A stretch of 64,000 bases of DNA from Mannheimia varigena (GTDB taxonomy: Bacteria; Pseudomonadota; Gammaproteobacteria; Enterobacterales; Pasteurellaceae), in contig NZ_CP016226.1 in assembly GCF_013377235.1 (NCBI RefSeq), positions 992,001 to 1,056,000 of the forward strand. Reading direction: 5' to 3'. Position numbers and translations under genes: made by a program. Of the stretch, positions 8,328 to 16,545 are shown one piece after another. Position 1 is the stretch's first letter. Every line of letters starts with the position of its first letter. The notes below the pieces were generated by a model. It saw only the letters and a list, made by a program, of their open reading frames with translations. It was not told where the DNA came from and did no database searches.

Positions 8328-9791
8328 TTATAGACCAAGCTGGTCCCAAATTTCATCAATGCGTTTTACCACATTTTCATCTTTTTGAATTGGCACACCC
8401 CACTCTCTGCTGGTTTCGCCAGCCCATTTGTTGGTGGCGTCAATCCCCATTTTTGAGCCAAGTCCGGCAATTGGCGAGGCGAAATCGAGATAATCAATCG
8501 GCGTGTTTTCAATCATTGTGGTATCTCGAGCGGGGTCGCAGCGGGTGGTGATCGCCCAAATCACATCTTTCCAATCACGAGCGTTCACATCGTCATCGCA
8601 CACAATCACGAATTTGGTGTACATAAACTGACGAAGGAACGACCAAACTCCCATCATTACTCGCTTGGCGTGTCCTGCGTATTGTTTTTTGATCGTTACC
8701 ACTGCAAGGCGATAAGAACAGCCCTCTGGCGGCAGGTAGAAATCCATTATTTCAGGAAATTGTTTCTGCAAAATCGGAATAAAGACTTCGTTCAACGCTT
8801 CGCCTAACACCGCTGGTTCATCGGGCGGTCTGCCGGTGTATGTGCTATGATAAATCGCATCTTTTCGCATTGTAATGTGGGTGACGGTGAAAACTGGGAA
8901 ATATTCCTGCTCGTTGTAGTAGCCCGTGTGGTCGCCGTACGGGCCCTCGAGAGCAGTTTCATTCAGGTCGATATAGCCCTCCAGCACGATTTCCGCACTT
9001 GCCGGCACTTCCAAATCGTTAGAAATGGATTTCACCACTTCCGTTTTATGCCCACGCAACAGCCCTGCGAACGCATATTCCGATAGCGTGTCAGGAATTG
9101 GCGTGACCGCAGCTAAAATGGTTGCAGGGTCGGCGCCAATCGCTACCGAAACCGGGAACGGTTTATCAGGGTTTTCCGCTTTCCACTCTTGAAAATCCAA
9201 GGCTCCGCCACGATGCGAAAGCCAACGCATAATCAGCTTGTTTTTACCGATAAGTTGTTGGCGGTAAATGCCTAAATTTTGGCGTTTTTTGTAAGGTCCT
9301 TGCGTAATTGTTAGCCCCCAAGTGACAAGCGGGGCAACATCGCCTTTCCAGCAATGCATAATCGGTAATTTGGTGAGATCCACTTCATCGCCTGAAATCA
9401 CGACCTGCTGACACTCTGCTTTGCCCAGCACTTTCGGCGGCATATTGAGAATTTGCTTCCATTGCGGCAACTGCCCGATCAAATCTTTAAAGCCTTTTGG
9501 CGGTTCAGGTTCCTTGAGAAACGCCAACAACTTACCGAGTTCTCGCAGGGCTTTGGTATCTTCTTGCCCCATTCCCATCGCCACTCGTTTTGGTGTACCG
9601 AACAGATTACACAACACCGGAATTTCGCTGCCTTTCGGGTTTTCAAACAGCAATGCCGGGCCGCCTTTTCGCAAAGTACGGTCGGCAATTTCGGTCATTT
9701 CCAAATAAGGATCGATCTCTTGCTTAATGCGAACTAATTCGTCTTGAGCTTCGAGCAAATCTAAAAATTCTCGTAGGTTTTTATATTTCAT
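8328..9791 (-). CDS. ubiD: 4-hydroxy-3-polyprenylbenzoate decarboxylase
   Basis: UbiD decarboxylates the polyprenyl-hydroxybenzoate intermediate of ubiquinone synthesis using prenylated FMN made by UbiX. The length of 487 residues fits the family (E. coli about 497). The cofactor-binding stretch NLGIYRQQLIGKNKLIMRW lies at residues 172-190. The EGPYGDHTGYYN motif with the catalytic Glu and Mg ligands is at 282-293. The protein is cytosolic and hexameric in relatives. It is monocistronic here, divergent from znuA with about 140 bases between the starts. Nothing is truncated. Confidence 0.96.
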   Translation of the reverse strand: MKYKNLREFLDLLEAQDELVRIKQEIDPYLEMTEIADRTLRKGGPALLFENPKGSEIPVLCNLFGTPKRVAMGMGQEDTKALRELGKLLAFLKEPEPPKGFKDLIGQLPQWKQILNMPPKVLGKAECQQVVISGDEVDLTKLPIMHCWKGDVAPLVTWGLTITQGPYKKRQNLGIYRQQLIGKNKLIMRWLSHRGGALDFQEWKAENPDKPFPVSVAIGADPATILAAVTPIPDTLSEYAFAGLLRGHKTEVVKSISNDLEVPASAEIVLEGYIDLNETALEGPYGDHTGYYNEQEYFPVFTVTHITMRKDAIYHSTYTGRPPDEPAVLGEALNEVFIPILQKQFPEIMDFYLPPEGCSYRLAVVTIKKQYAGHAKRVMMGVWSFLRQFMYTKFVIVCDDDVNARDWKDVIWAITTRCDPARDTTMIENTPIDYLDFASPIAGLGSKMGIDATNKWAGETSREWGVPIQKDENVVKRIDEIWDQLGL

Positions 9792-9930
9792 AGCGGTCTG
9801 TTTTGTTGAATTTTTTGCAAGTATATAGAAAAAAAACAGCGAAAAATACCCATAAAAAAATTATAGAAAATTTATGTAGTTTTGCTAGAATAGCCAAATT
9901 CAAATAATCCTAGAAAATAGAGGGGAATTT

Positions 9931-10887
9931 ATGTTTAAAAGAACGTTAATTGGTTTGGCGGTGTTAGGGGCGAGCGTGGCTCAAGCGGAAGTATTAACCA
10001 GTATTAAACCGTTGGGCTTTATTGCCAATGCGGTTACAGATGGCGTAACTGAAACCAAAGTGTTGCTGCCGGTGAGTGCATCTCCACACGATTACAGCTT
10101 AAAACCGTCTGATGTGAGCCAGCTACAATCAGCTCAATTAGTGGTTTGGGTGGGTGATGGCTTGGAAAGCTTCCTCGAAAAAAGCATCGAAAAATTGCCG
10201 AAAGAGAAAGTTTTAACCCTTGAGAATGTGGAAGCGATTGAAGCTCTAGTGGAAAAAGCGAGCGATAAAAAAGAAGATGATCACGACCATGATCATAAGC
10301 ACGACCACAAGCATTCGCACGAACACAAAGGACATAGCCACGATCACGATGATCACCACGGCCATAGCCACGATGAAGATTGGCACATTTGGTTATCGAG
10401 CGAAGCGAGCGAAATTGCTGCCGAGCAAATCGCAGCCCGTTTAAGCGAACAATTACCAGAGCAAAAAGCGAAAATTGCGGAAAATCTTGCAAAATTCAAA
10501 GAAAATTTAACCGCTAAAAAAGCAGAAATTGCCAAGCAATTAGAGCCGGTGAAATCTAAAGGCTACTACACTTTCCATGATGCTTACGGCTATTTTGAAC
10601 GTGAATACGATTTAAATTCACTAGGCTCGTTCACCATCAACCCAACCGTAGCACCGGGAGCGAAAACGCTGGCAAAAATCAAGAAAAGCATTAGCCAACA
10701 CAAGGCTCAATGTTTATTCGCTGAGCCACAATTCACACCAAAAGTGATTGAAACTTTAGCGAAAGAAACCAAAGTGAATGTGGGGCAGCTAGATCCACTT
10801 GGTGCAAAAATTGAGTTAAAAGCGACCGCTTACCCTGAGTTTGTGCAATCTCTAGCGGATGAATTTAGTAAATGTTTATCGAAATAA
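9931..10887 (+). CDS. znuA: High-affinity zinc ABC transporter, periplasmic binding protein
   Basis: ZnuA captures periplasmic zinc and delivers it to ZnuBC. The 318-residue precursor has a signal peptide cleaved after VAQA (residue 19). Expected zinc ligands include His53 (SPHDYSLKPSD), His152 (DWHIW) and His216 (YTFHDAYGYF). Residues 118-147 form the flexible histidine-rich loop typical of ZnuA, with 15 His in 30 residues. The permease and ATPase genes are not adjacent. Zur control is expected for the family, but I saw only an A+T-rich imperfect palindrome upstream, not a convincing operator. Confidence 0.95.
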   Translation: MFKRTLIGLAVLGASVAQAEVLTSIKPLGFIANAVTDGVTETKVLLPVSASPHDYSLKPSDVSQLQSAQLVVWVGDGLESFLEKSIEKLPKEKVLTLENVEAIEALVEKASDKKEDDHDHDHKHDHKHSHEHKGHSHDHDDHHGHSHDEDWHIWLSSEASEIAAEQIAARLSEQLPEQKAKIAENLAKFKENLTAKKAEIAKQLEPVKSKGYYTFHDAYGYFEREYDLNSLGSFTINPTVAPGAKTLAKIKKSISQHKAQCLFAEPQFTPKVIETLAKETKVNVGQLDPLGAKIELKATAYPEFVQSLADEFSKCLSK

Positions 10888-10892
10888 GATAA

Positions 10893-10933
10893 AAATAACC
10901 CCATTTAAGTTAATTTAAATGGGGTTTTATTTT
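10893..10933. terminator. Bidirectional terminator between znuA and the 10932-11438 gene
   Basis: AATAACCCCATTTAA and TTAAATGGGGTTTTATT form a stem of about 13-15 bp, with A-rich and T-rich flanks on both sides. It serves two convergent genes. The stop codon of the minus-strand gene lies at its edge. Confidence 0.8.
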
Positions 10934-11438
10934 ATTGTTTTTTCACAATGATTTTTTGGCCGTTGGTAAAATCAATTTGTTTCGCAACCGTAATATGACC
11001 AATAGGTGTTTCAAGTGAATTAAACACAGGTCTTATATTTTCGGGTAATTTTTCTATTGGTAAAACAACGGTAATATTTTCTTTCTTTTTGGCTGAGATA
11101 GCTTTATCTAGCTGAGTTTGTACTTCTTGTACAAAGAAAATTTGATCATTAATGGTAAAAGCAGATAACCAATTTAAGTTTTTAATGTGATTTTTACCAA
11201 TATTATTGACCTCGTAAGTTAATACCGCAACATCTTGGTTATCTTGTTTTGCTGTTCCTCTCTGGATTAAATTAATTCTCACACTTTGGTTAAATGCTTT
11301 TAAGTTTTTATCTTCCGTTACTTTTTGAGCAGCTGTTTTATTGTTTGTATTTGAGGTTTTATTGTTTTCCGCAGCCATTACATTCAATGCGAATAATGAA
11401 ATGATAGGCAGTGTAAATAACATTTTCTTAACAGACAT
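10932..11438 (-). CDS. Small exported protein of unknown function
   Basis: The 168-residue protein has a signal peptide (MSVKKMLFTLPIISLFALNVMAA) likely cleaved after residue 22 or 23. A short N/T/K-rich linker follows, then a domain of about 130 residues with alternating hydrophobic residues, probably beta-rich (VAVLTYEVNNIGKNHI, FVQEVQTQLDKAI, ITVVLPIEKLP). There is no lipobox and no second membrane segment, so it should be periplasmic. The domain pattern loosely recalls immunoglobulin-like periplasmic folds, but I do not recognise a family. It converges with znuA and shares its terminator. Confidence 0.65.
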   Translation of the reverse strand: MSVKKMLFTLPIISLFALNVMAAENNKTSNTNNKTAAQKVTEDKNLKAFNQSVRINLIQRGTAKQDNQDVAVLTYEVNNIGKNHIKNLNWLSAFTINDQIFFVQEVQTQLDKAISAKKKENITVVLPIEKLPENIRPVFNSLETPIGHITVAKQIDFTNGQKIIVKKQ

Positions 11439-11504
11439 AATATTTCTCTCGTAATTTAATTTGAAAAATTAAACAAAAACCTGACCGCTTGTAGCTAAGC
11501 TATA

Positions 11505-11825
11505 TTAAGCTTTCTTCAAAAATTCAGATTTCAGCATAATTTTGCCACAATCTACATTGTGATCACCTTTTGCTAAACGAATCCCTTTGAATTTAGTGCC
11601 TTTTTTCAAGACTTCTGATGATCCTTTTAATTTCAAATCTTTGATTAATAGTACATCATCACCATCCGATAATAAATTACCATTACTGTCTTTTACAATT
11701 AAGACATCTTCGTCTTGAGTGGTCTCTTCACCATTCCATTCGTAGGCACAATCAGGGCAAACAAATTGAATAGAATCGTGATAAGTATTTTCGCCTTTGC
11801 ATTCAGGGCATACAGGGTATGTCAT
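11505..11825 (-). CDS. PhnA/YjdM family zinc-ribbon protein
   Basis: This 106-residue protein begins with a zinc ribbon made of C6-P-E-C9 and C23-P-D-C26. After an acidic linker the PhnA domain follows, with the SNGNLLSDGDDVLLIKDLKLKG pattern near residues 48-69 and a basic end (KSEFLKKA). Members were once linked to phosphonate use because of gene position in E. coli, but no phosphonate function is established and no phn genes are near. It is cytoplasmic. An uptake signal lies between it and the next minus-strand gene near 11480. Confidence 0.85.
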   Translation of the reverse strand: MTYPVCPECKGENTYHDSIQFVCPDCAYEWNGEETTQDEDVLIVKDSNGNLLSDGDDVLLIKDLKLKGSSEVLKKGTKFKGIRLAKGDHNVDCGKIMLKSEFLKKA

Positions 11826-11963
11826 AATATTTTCTTCTCATTAGTTTATGTTAAAAATGGCATTATATAATAAAAAGCGATAAAAAGATAAATGAACAAT
11901 TTTTAACAATTGTAAAGAAAAGTCAGTTAGAATAAGAACAGATTAAAACAAAAGGAGGCAGCT

Positions 11964-14318
11964 ATGATAGTCGATCCAAATTATCAACAAGAATTAGAAA
12001 AATATGAAAATCCTGTGCCGAGCCGAGAGTTTATTTTAAATACTATTCGTGAACATAATGCACCGATGAGTCGTGATGAGTTGCTCGAAGCATTTCACAT
12101 TTATGATGAAGAACGAATGGAGGGTGTTCGCCGCCGTTTACGGGCAATGGAAAATGACGGCGAGTTAGTGTTTACCAAAGGTAAACGTTATGCCTTGCCT
12201 GAAAAGATGGATTTATTGAAAGGGACAGTGATTGGTCATCGTGATGGCTATGGTTTTCTACAAGTAGAAGGGCACGAAAAACTCACGACGAAAAATGAGG
12301 ATTGGTTTATTCCTAATGCTCAAATGGTAAAAGTAATGCACGGTGATTTTGTACTGGCACAGCCGAACGGCACAGATAGAAGAGGTCGTAAAGAAGTGCG
12401 TATCGTGCGTGTGCTGGAAGCCCGTAAAAAGCAGATTGTTGGGCGATTCTTCCTTGAAAGTGGCATTGGTTTCGTTATGCCTGACGATAGTCGTATCAAT
12501 CAAGATATCTTAATCCCTGATGAACACCGAATGGGAGCAAGAATGGGGCAAGTTGTGGTGGTGGAGTTGCAAGAACGCAAAGCCAGCTTTAACCGCCCGG
12601 TGGGTTTTATTACCGAGATTTTAGGCGACAATCTCGCTCCGGGTATGGAAATCGAAATTGCCTTACGCAATCACGATATTCCGCACATTTGGCCAGAAGG
12701 TGTAGAAAAACAGATTCGTCAATTTGCTAGTGAAGAAGTACCAGAAGAAGCGAAGCAAGGGCGTATTGATTTAAGAGACTTGCCACTCATTACCATTGAC
12801 GGCGAAGATGCTCGTGATTTTGACGATGCCGTTTTTGCAAAAAAAGAAGGTAATGGCTGGCGTTTATGGGTAGCTATTGCTGATGTGAGTTATTATGTTC
12901 GCCCGAAAACAGCATTAGATTTGGAAGCACTTAATAGGGGGAACTCGGTTTATTTCCCAAATCGGGTGATTCCAATGCTACCCGAAGTACTTTCAAACGG
13001 CTTGTGTTCATTAAATCCGCAGGTTGATCGCCTCTGCTTAGTAGCGGAAATGTCTGTTTCCAATAAAGGGGAGTTGGTCGATTACAAATTCTATGAAGCA
13101 GTAATGAATTCACACTCTCGTTTAACTTATACCAAAGTTTGGAAAATGCTCGAAGGCGATGAAACCTTGCGTGAGCGTTACGCTCCATTAGTACCACACA
13201 TTGAAGAACTTTATGCGATGTTCCAAACTTTAATGAAAGCCCGCCAAAAACGAGGTGCAATTGAGTTTGAAACTATTGAAAATCAATTTATTTTCAACCC
13301 ACAAGGACGAATTGAACGCATTGAACCACTTATCCGCAATGATGCACACAAATTAATTGAAGAGTGTATGATTTTGGCAAACATTGCGGCGGCTCGTTTT
13401 GTAGAAAAAGCAAATGAACCAGCACTTTATCGTATCCACGATAAACCAAGTGAAGAAAAATTATTGAGTTTTAAATCCTTTGTGCGCGAATGCGGCTTAA
13501 CGTGGGACGTTGGACTTGATCCGCAACCTAAAGATTATGGTGTGTTGTTAGATCAAATTGCCGAACGTGCTGATAAAGAGCTAATTCAAACGATGTTACT
13601 CCGTTCTTTAAAACAAGCGATTTATGCAGCAGATAACATTGGACATTTTGGCTTGGCATTAACTGAATATGCTCACTTTACCTCGCCAATTCGCCGTTAC
13701 CCCGATTTATTGCTTCACCGTGCGATTAAATATTTAATCGAAAAAGGCAAGGGCAATACACGTCATTATACTGATGGTGGTGGTTATCATTACAAGTTAG
13801 ATGATATGGATGAGTTTGGCGATAAATGTTCAGCCACTGAACGCCGTGCTGATGAAGCCACCCGTGATGTAGCTGATTGGCTGAAATGTGAGTTTATGCA
13901 AGACCACATCGGCGAAGAGTTTGATGGTGTCATTTCAAGCGTAACAGGCTTTGGCTTATTTGTGAAACTTAATGAGCTATTTATTGATGGTTTGGTTCAT
14001 ATTTCAACTTTAGATAATGACTACTACCATTATGATGCAGACCGGCAACGTTTGGTGGGCGAAAGTGGCATTATTTACCGCTTAGGCGATGCGGTTCGAG
14101 TAAAAGTGATCGACGTGAATTTAGATGAAAAGAAAATTGACTTTGAGTTGCTAACCGAGCATAAAACGACGGGTAAAACAGCAAGAAAAAAGGCAAAAGC
14201 AGCAGCGAAGCCTGTTTTTAAAGAGCCAAAAACCGTAAAGAAAGCTACAGAGAAAAAAACAGCAAAATCTGCAAAAAAACGGACAAAAACGACTGCTAGT
14301 AAGTCAAGGAAGAAATAG
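11964..14318 (+). CDS. rnr: Ribonuclease R
   Basis: RNase R is the processive 3'-5' exonuclease that degrades structured RNA, acts in rRNA quality control and works with tmRNA. The 784-residue protein has an N-terminal helix-turn-helix region (about 20-80), cold-shock domains (about 84-240) and the RNB catalytic domain starting near 265. The aspartate cluster D279/D285/D287/D288 is intact in IDGEDARDFDDAV. An S1 domain lies near 645-725, and a Lys-rich tail of about 50 residues ends the protein. A strong AAAGGAGG precedes the ATG. A small membrane-protein gene follows after 2 bases. Confidence 0.97.
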   Translation: MIVDPNYQQELEKYENPVPSREFILNTIREHNAPMSRDELLEAFHIYDEERMEGVRRRLRAMENDGELVFTKGKRYALPEKMDLLKGTVIGHRDGYGFLQVEGHEKLTTKNEDWFIPNAQMVKVMHGDFVLAQPNGTDRRGRKEVRIVRVLEARKKQIVGRFFLESGIGFVMPDDSRINQDILIPDEHRMGARMGQVVVVELQERKASFNRPVGFITEILGDNLAPGMEIEIALRNHDIPHIWPEGVEKQIRQFASEEVPEEAKQGRIDLRDLPLITIDGEDARDFDDAVFAKKEGNGWRLWVAIADVSYYVRPKTALDLEALNRGNSVYFPNRVIPMLPEVLSNGLCSLNPQVDRLCLVAEMSVSNKGELVDYKFYEAVMNSHSRLTYTKVWKMLEGDETLRERYAPLVPHIEELYAMFQTLMKARQKRGAIEFETIENQFIFNPQGRIERIEPLIRNDAHKLIEECMILANIAAARFVEKANEPALYRIHDKPSEEKLLSFKSFVRECGLTWDVGLDPQPKDYGVLLDQIAERADKELIQTMLLRSLKQAIYAADNIGHFGLALTEYAHFTSPIRRYPDLLLHRAIKYLIEKGKGNTRHYTDGGGYHYKLDDMDEFGDKCSATERRADEATRDVADWLKCEFMQDHIGEEFDGVISSVTGFGLFVKLNELFIDGLVHISTLDNDYYHYDADRQRLVGESGIIYRLGDAVRVKVIDVNLDEKKIDFELLTEHKTTGKTARKKAKAAAKPVFKEPKTVKKATEKKTAKSAKKRTKTTASKSRKK

Positions 14319-14320
14319 AA

Positions 14321-14587
14321 ATGGATTATAAAAAACAGATTTTGTGTAGCATCTTATTTGCGTTAGTTATTGCGGTAATTAGCTATTTCGTTTTTAGTTA
14401 TATTCCCTTTGATTGTAGCGATTTAACTAAACTCAATGATTACCAACGTTTAGAATGCCGTACTGCAGAAGTGCTGGGTATTTATTACTGGCTACCTCAC
14501 ACCGCAACGTTATTTTTCGGGGCTATTCTATTTTATTGGGCAATTTATGGTTTGGTTTCTCTCGTGAAATCGCTGCTAAAATGTTAA
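14321..14587 (+). CDS. Small two-segment membrane protein of unknown function
   Basis: The 88-residue protein has hydrophobic helices at about residues 8-27 and 53-80. Between them is a polar loop with two cysteines (C32 and C46) that would face the periplasm if both ends are inside and could form a disulfide. It starts only 2 bases after rnr, so it is very likely cotranscribed and perhaps translationally coupled. A terminator follows after an uptake signal. I know no function. The coding call rests on tight linkage, length and membrane-protein composition. Confidence 0.6.
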   Translation: MDYKKQILCSILFALVIAVISYFVFSYIPFDCSDLTKLNDYQRLECRTAEVLGIYYWLPHTATLFFGAILFYWAIYGLVSLVKSLLKC

Positions 14588-14623
14588 CAAGCGGTTAAAT
14601 TTGAGCAAAAATTTGCAAATATT

Positions 14624-14655
14624 AAAAGACCTATCAGAGAAGATAGGTCTTTTAT
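14624..14655 (+). terminator. Rho-independent terminator after the rnr operon
   Basis: AAAAGACCTATC and GATAGGTCTTTT form a perfect 12-bp stem with a 6-base loop, followed by a T-rich stretch. It isolates rnr from the dcw cluster. Confidence 0.85.
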
Positions 14656-14718
14656 TTTGTAAATAAATGAAAACTCCTTGATAGATGTATCACTAATAGA
14701 TAAAATCCTCCAATTAAG

Positions 14719-14766
14719 TGGGAAAAAGTGGTGGTTTGTGGATCTTTTTCTTAAATGTAATATTAT
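14719..14766 (+). promoter_or_regulatory. mraZ promoter with MraZ-type operator boxes
   Basis: Three boxes, TGGG, TGGT and TGGA, start at 14719, 14729 and 14739, exactly 10 bases apart. This matches the tandem TGGG-type direct repeats bound by MraZ upstream of its own operon in E. coli and mycoplasmas. The boxes overlap a possible -35 (TTGTGG, 14736-14741), 16 bases before TAATAT (14758-14763). MraZ binding here should repress the dcw cluster. Confidence 0.65.
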
Positions 14767-14788
14767 TTAAGTAGAGCGAAGAATCGAA

Positions 14789-15247
14789 ATGTTTCGTGGT
14801 GCAAGTTCAATCAGCATTGATAGCAAAGGGCGGATCGCAATTCCGACCCGTTACCGTGCTGAGCTTATTGAAAAGCATCACGGAATTTTGGTTTGTACTG
14901 TTGATATCCGCCAACCTTGTTTGCTGCTTTATCCTTTACACGAATGGGAAGTTGTTGAGCAAAAATTACTGGCGTTATCTAATTTCGATCCTGTACAACG
15001 CCGTATTCAGCGTGTAATGCAAGGCTTTGCGACGGAATGTGAAATGGATTCAGCAGGTCGTATTTTAATCAGTCCAACACTTCGTCAACACGCTCAATTA
15101 GAGCAACAAATTATGTTAGTTGGTCAACTAAACAAATTTGAAATCTGGCAAGATAAGCAATGGCAAGCCCAAATTGCAGAAGATCTTGCGTTTGGTGCTT
15201 CAGCAGAAATGTTGGATTGCGATGCCTTAAAAAACCTCTCGCTATAA
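14789..15247 (+). CDS. mraZ: Transcriptional regulator MraZ
   Basis: MraZ is the first gene of the dcw cluster and an AbrB-like DNA-binding protein that represses its own operon. The 152 residues contain the two family repeats: DSKGRIAIPTRYR near the N-terminus and DSAGRILISPTLRQ near residues 88-101. Each carries the D-x-x-GR signature. It forms ring-shaped oligomers in relatives. rsmH follows directly with 15 bases between. The upstream TGGN boxes spaced by 10 bases support autoregulation. Confidence 0.96.
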   Translation: MFRGASSISIDSKGRIAIPTRYRAELIEKHHGILVCTVDIRQPCLLLYPLHEWEVVEQKLLALSNFDPVQRRIQRVMQGFATECEMDSAGRILISPTLRQHAQLEQQIMLVGQLNKFEIWQDKQWQAQIAEDLAFGASAEMLDCDALKNLSL

Positions 15248-15262
15248 TAATTGGAAAGAAAG

Positions 15263-16201
15263 ATGAGCGAAACACCAAAACACATTACAGTATTATTGCA
15301 CGAAGCCGTTGATGGCTTAGCAGTTAAGCCAAATGGTATCTATATTGATGGTACTTTTGGGCGTGGTGGGCATTCTCGCTTAATTTTATCCAAACTTGGC
15401 GAAAATGGGCGATTAATTGCAACGGATCGTGATCCTCGTGCCATCGCAGAAGCTCAAACCATTAATGATCCCCGTTTTCAGATTGAACATACTGCTTTTT
15501 CTGCTATTCCTGAAATTTGTGAAAAACTGGGATTAGTTGGTAAAATTGACGGCATTTTACTTGATTTAGGTGTTTCTTCTCCGCAGCTTGATGAAGCAGA
15601 ACGTGGTTTTAGCTTTATGCGTGATGGACCGCTTGATATGCGTATGGACACCACCAAAGGATTATCCGCCTCAGAATGGTTGGCTCAAGTATCTGTTGAA
15701 GATTTAGCTTGGGTACTCAAAGAATTTGGCGAAGAACGCTTTGCAAAACGCATTGCACAAGCGGTCGTTTCTTACAATAAATCTGCAAGTGAAAAAATCT
15801 CTCGCACATTACAGCTTGCTCAAATCATTAGCAATGCAGTGCCGTTTAAAGATAAGCATAAGCATCCAGCAACCCGCTCTTTCCAAGCAATTAGAATTTT
15901 TATTAACAGTGAATTAGACGAATTGGAAAAAGCCCTCAACTCCGCATTAACGGTATTAGCACCAGAAGGGCGTTTGTCGATTATCAGTTTCCACTCACTT
16001 GAAGACAGAATGGTTAAACAGTTTATGCGTAAGCACAGTAAAGGTATGGACGTGCCTCGTGGTTTACCTATTTTGGAAGCTGAATTAAATAAAAATATTC
16101 CACTTAAAACCATTGGAAAAGCAATTATGCCAACTGAAGCAGAGATTGAAGCAAATGCTCGCTCACGCAGTGCAGTGTTGCGGATTGCCGAAAAACGCTA
16201 G
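15263..16201 (+). CDS. rsmH: 16S rRNA m4C1402 methyltransferase
   Basis: RsmH (MraW) methylates N4 of C1402 in the 16S rRNA decoding site using S-adenosylmethionine. The 312-residue protein shows the cofactor loop GTFGRGGHSRLIL near residues 31-43, the DGILLDLGVSSPQLD motif near 97-111 and FHSLEDRMVK near 247-256. The ATG at 15263 has GGAAAG upstream and is preferred over an in-frame TTG at 15251. It lies between mraZ and ftsL, the universal order. Confidence 0.97.
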   Translation: MSETPKHITVLLHEAVDGLAVKPNGIYIDGTFGRGGHSRLILSKLGENGRLIATDRDPRAIAEAQTINDPRFQIEHTAFSAIPEICEKLGLVGKIDGILLDLGVSSPQLDEAERGFSFMRDGPLDMRMDTTKGLSASEWLAQVSVEDLAWVLKEFGEERFAKRIAQAVVSYNKSASEKISRTLQLAQIISNAVPFKDKHKHPATRSFQAIRIFINSELDELEKALNSALTVLAPEGRLSIISFHSLEDRMVKQFMRKHSKGMDVPRGLPILEAELNKNIPLKTIGKAIMPTEAEIEANARSRSAVLRIAEKR

Positions 16202-16230
16202 CTGAAAAGCGTTAAGAAATAGGATTTAGT

Positions 16231-16542
16231 ATGTCAAACGAACGTTATCCGTTACACCAAATTATTCTTGATGATATTTTTAGCCATAATAAAGTGGCTA
16301 TTTTACTGCTAATTGGTATTGTAATTTCAGCTGTTGCAACTATTTGGATTACACACCAAACTCGCTTATCCGTAAGTGAGCAAGGCCAATTGATTCAAGA
16401 GAATCAAAAACTTGAAAGCCAATATACGAATTTACAATTGGAAGAAAATAGTAGAAGCAGCCGAGCAAGAGTGGATGCCGCCGCAAAATCGTTTGGGTTA
16501 GAGCCAATAAAAAAAGAACAAGAAATTATTTTAGTTGAATAG
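16231..16542 (+). CDS. ftsL: Cell division protein FtsL
   Basis: FtsL is a small bitopic inner-membrane protein of the divisome that forms a complex with FtsB and FtsQ and helps activate FtsWI. The 103 residues comprise a short cytoplasmic N-terminus, one membrane helix at about 23-42 (AILLLIGIVISAVATIWI) and a periplasmic leucine-zipper-like coiled coil (about 50-90). It starts 29 bases after rsmH and ends 3 bases before ftsI. Sequence conservation in FtsL is low, so the call leans on topology and location. Confidence 0.93.
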   Translation: MSNERYPLHQIILDDIFSHNKVAILLLIGIVISAVATIWITHQTRLSVSEQGQLIQENQKLESQYTNLQLEENSRSSRARVDAAAKSFGLEPIKKEQEIILVE

Positions 16543-16545
16543 AAA

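Noticed and set aside
9840..9930. Possible Zur operator before znuA
   Set aside because: The only palindrome is A+T-rich and imperfect; it does not match the Zur pattern well enough to report.
10034..10492. 152-codon frame opposite znuA
   Set aside because: It is the antisense of znuA, including its histidine-rich repeat, and has no family signature.
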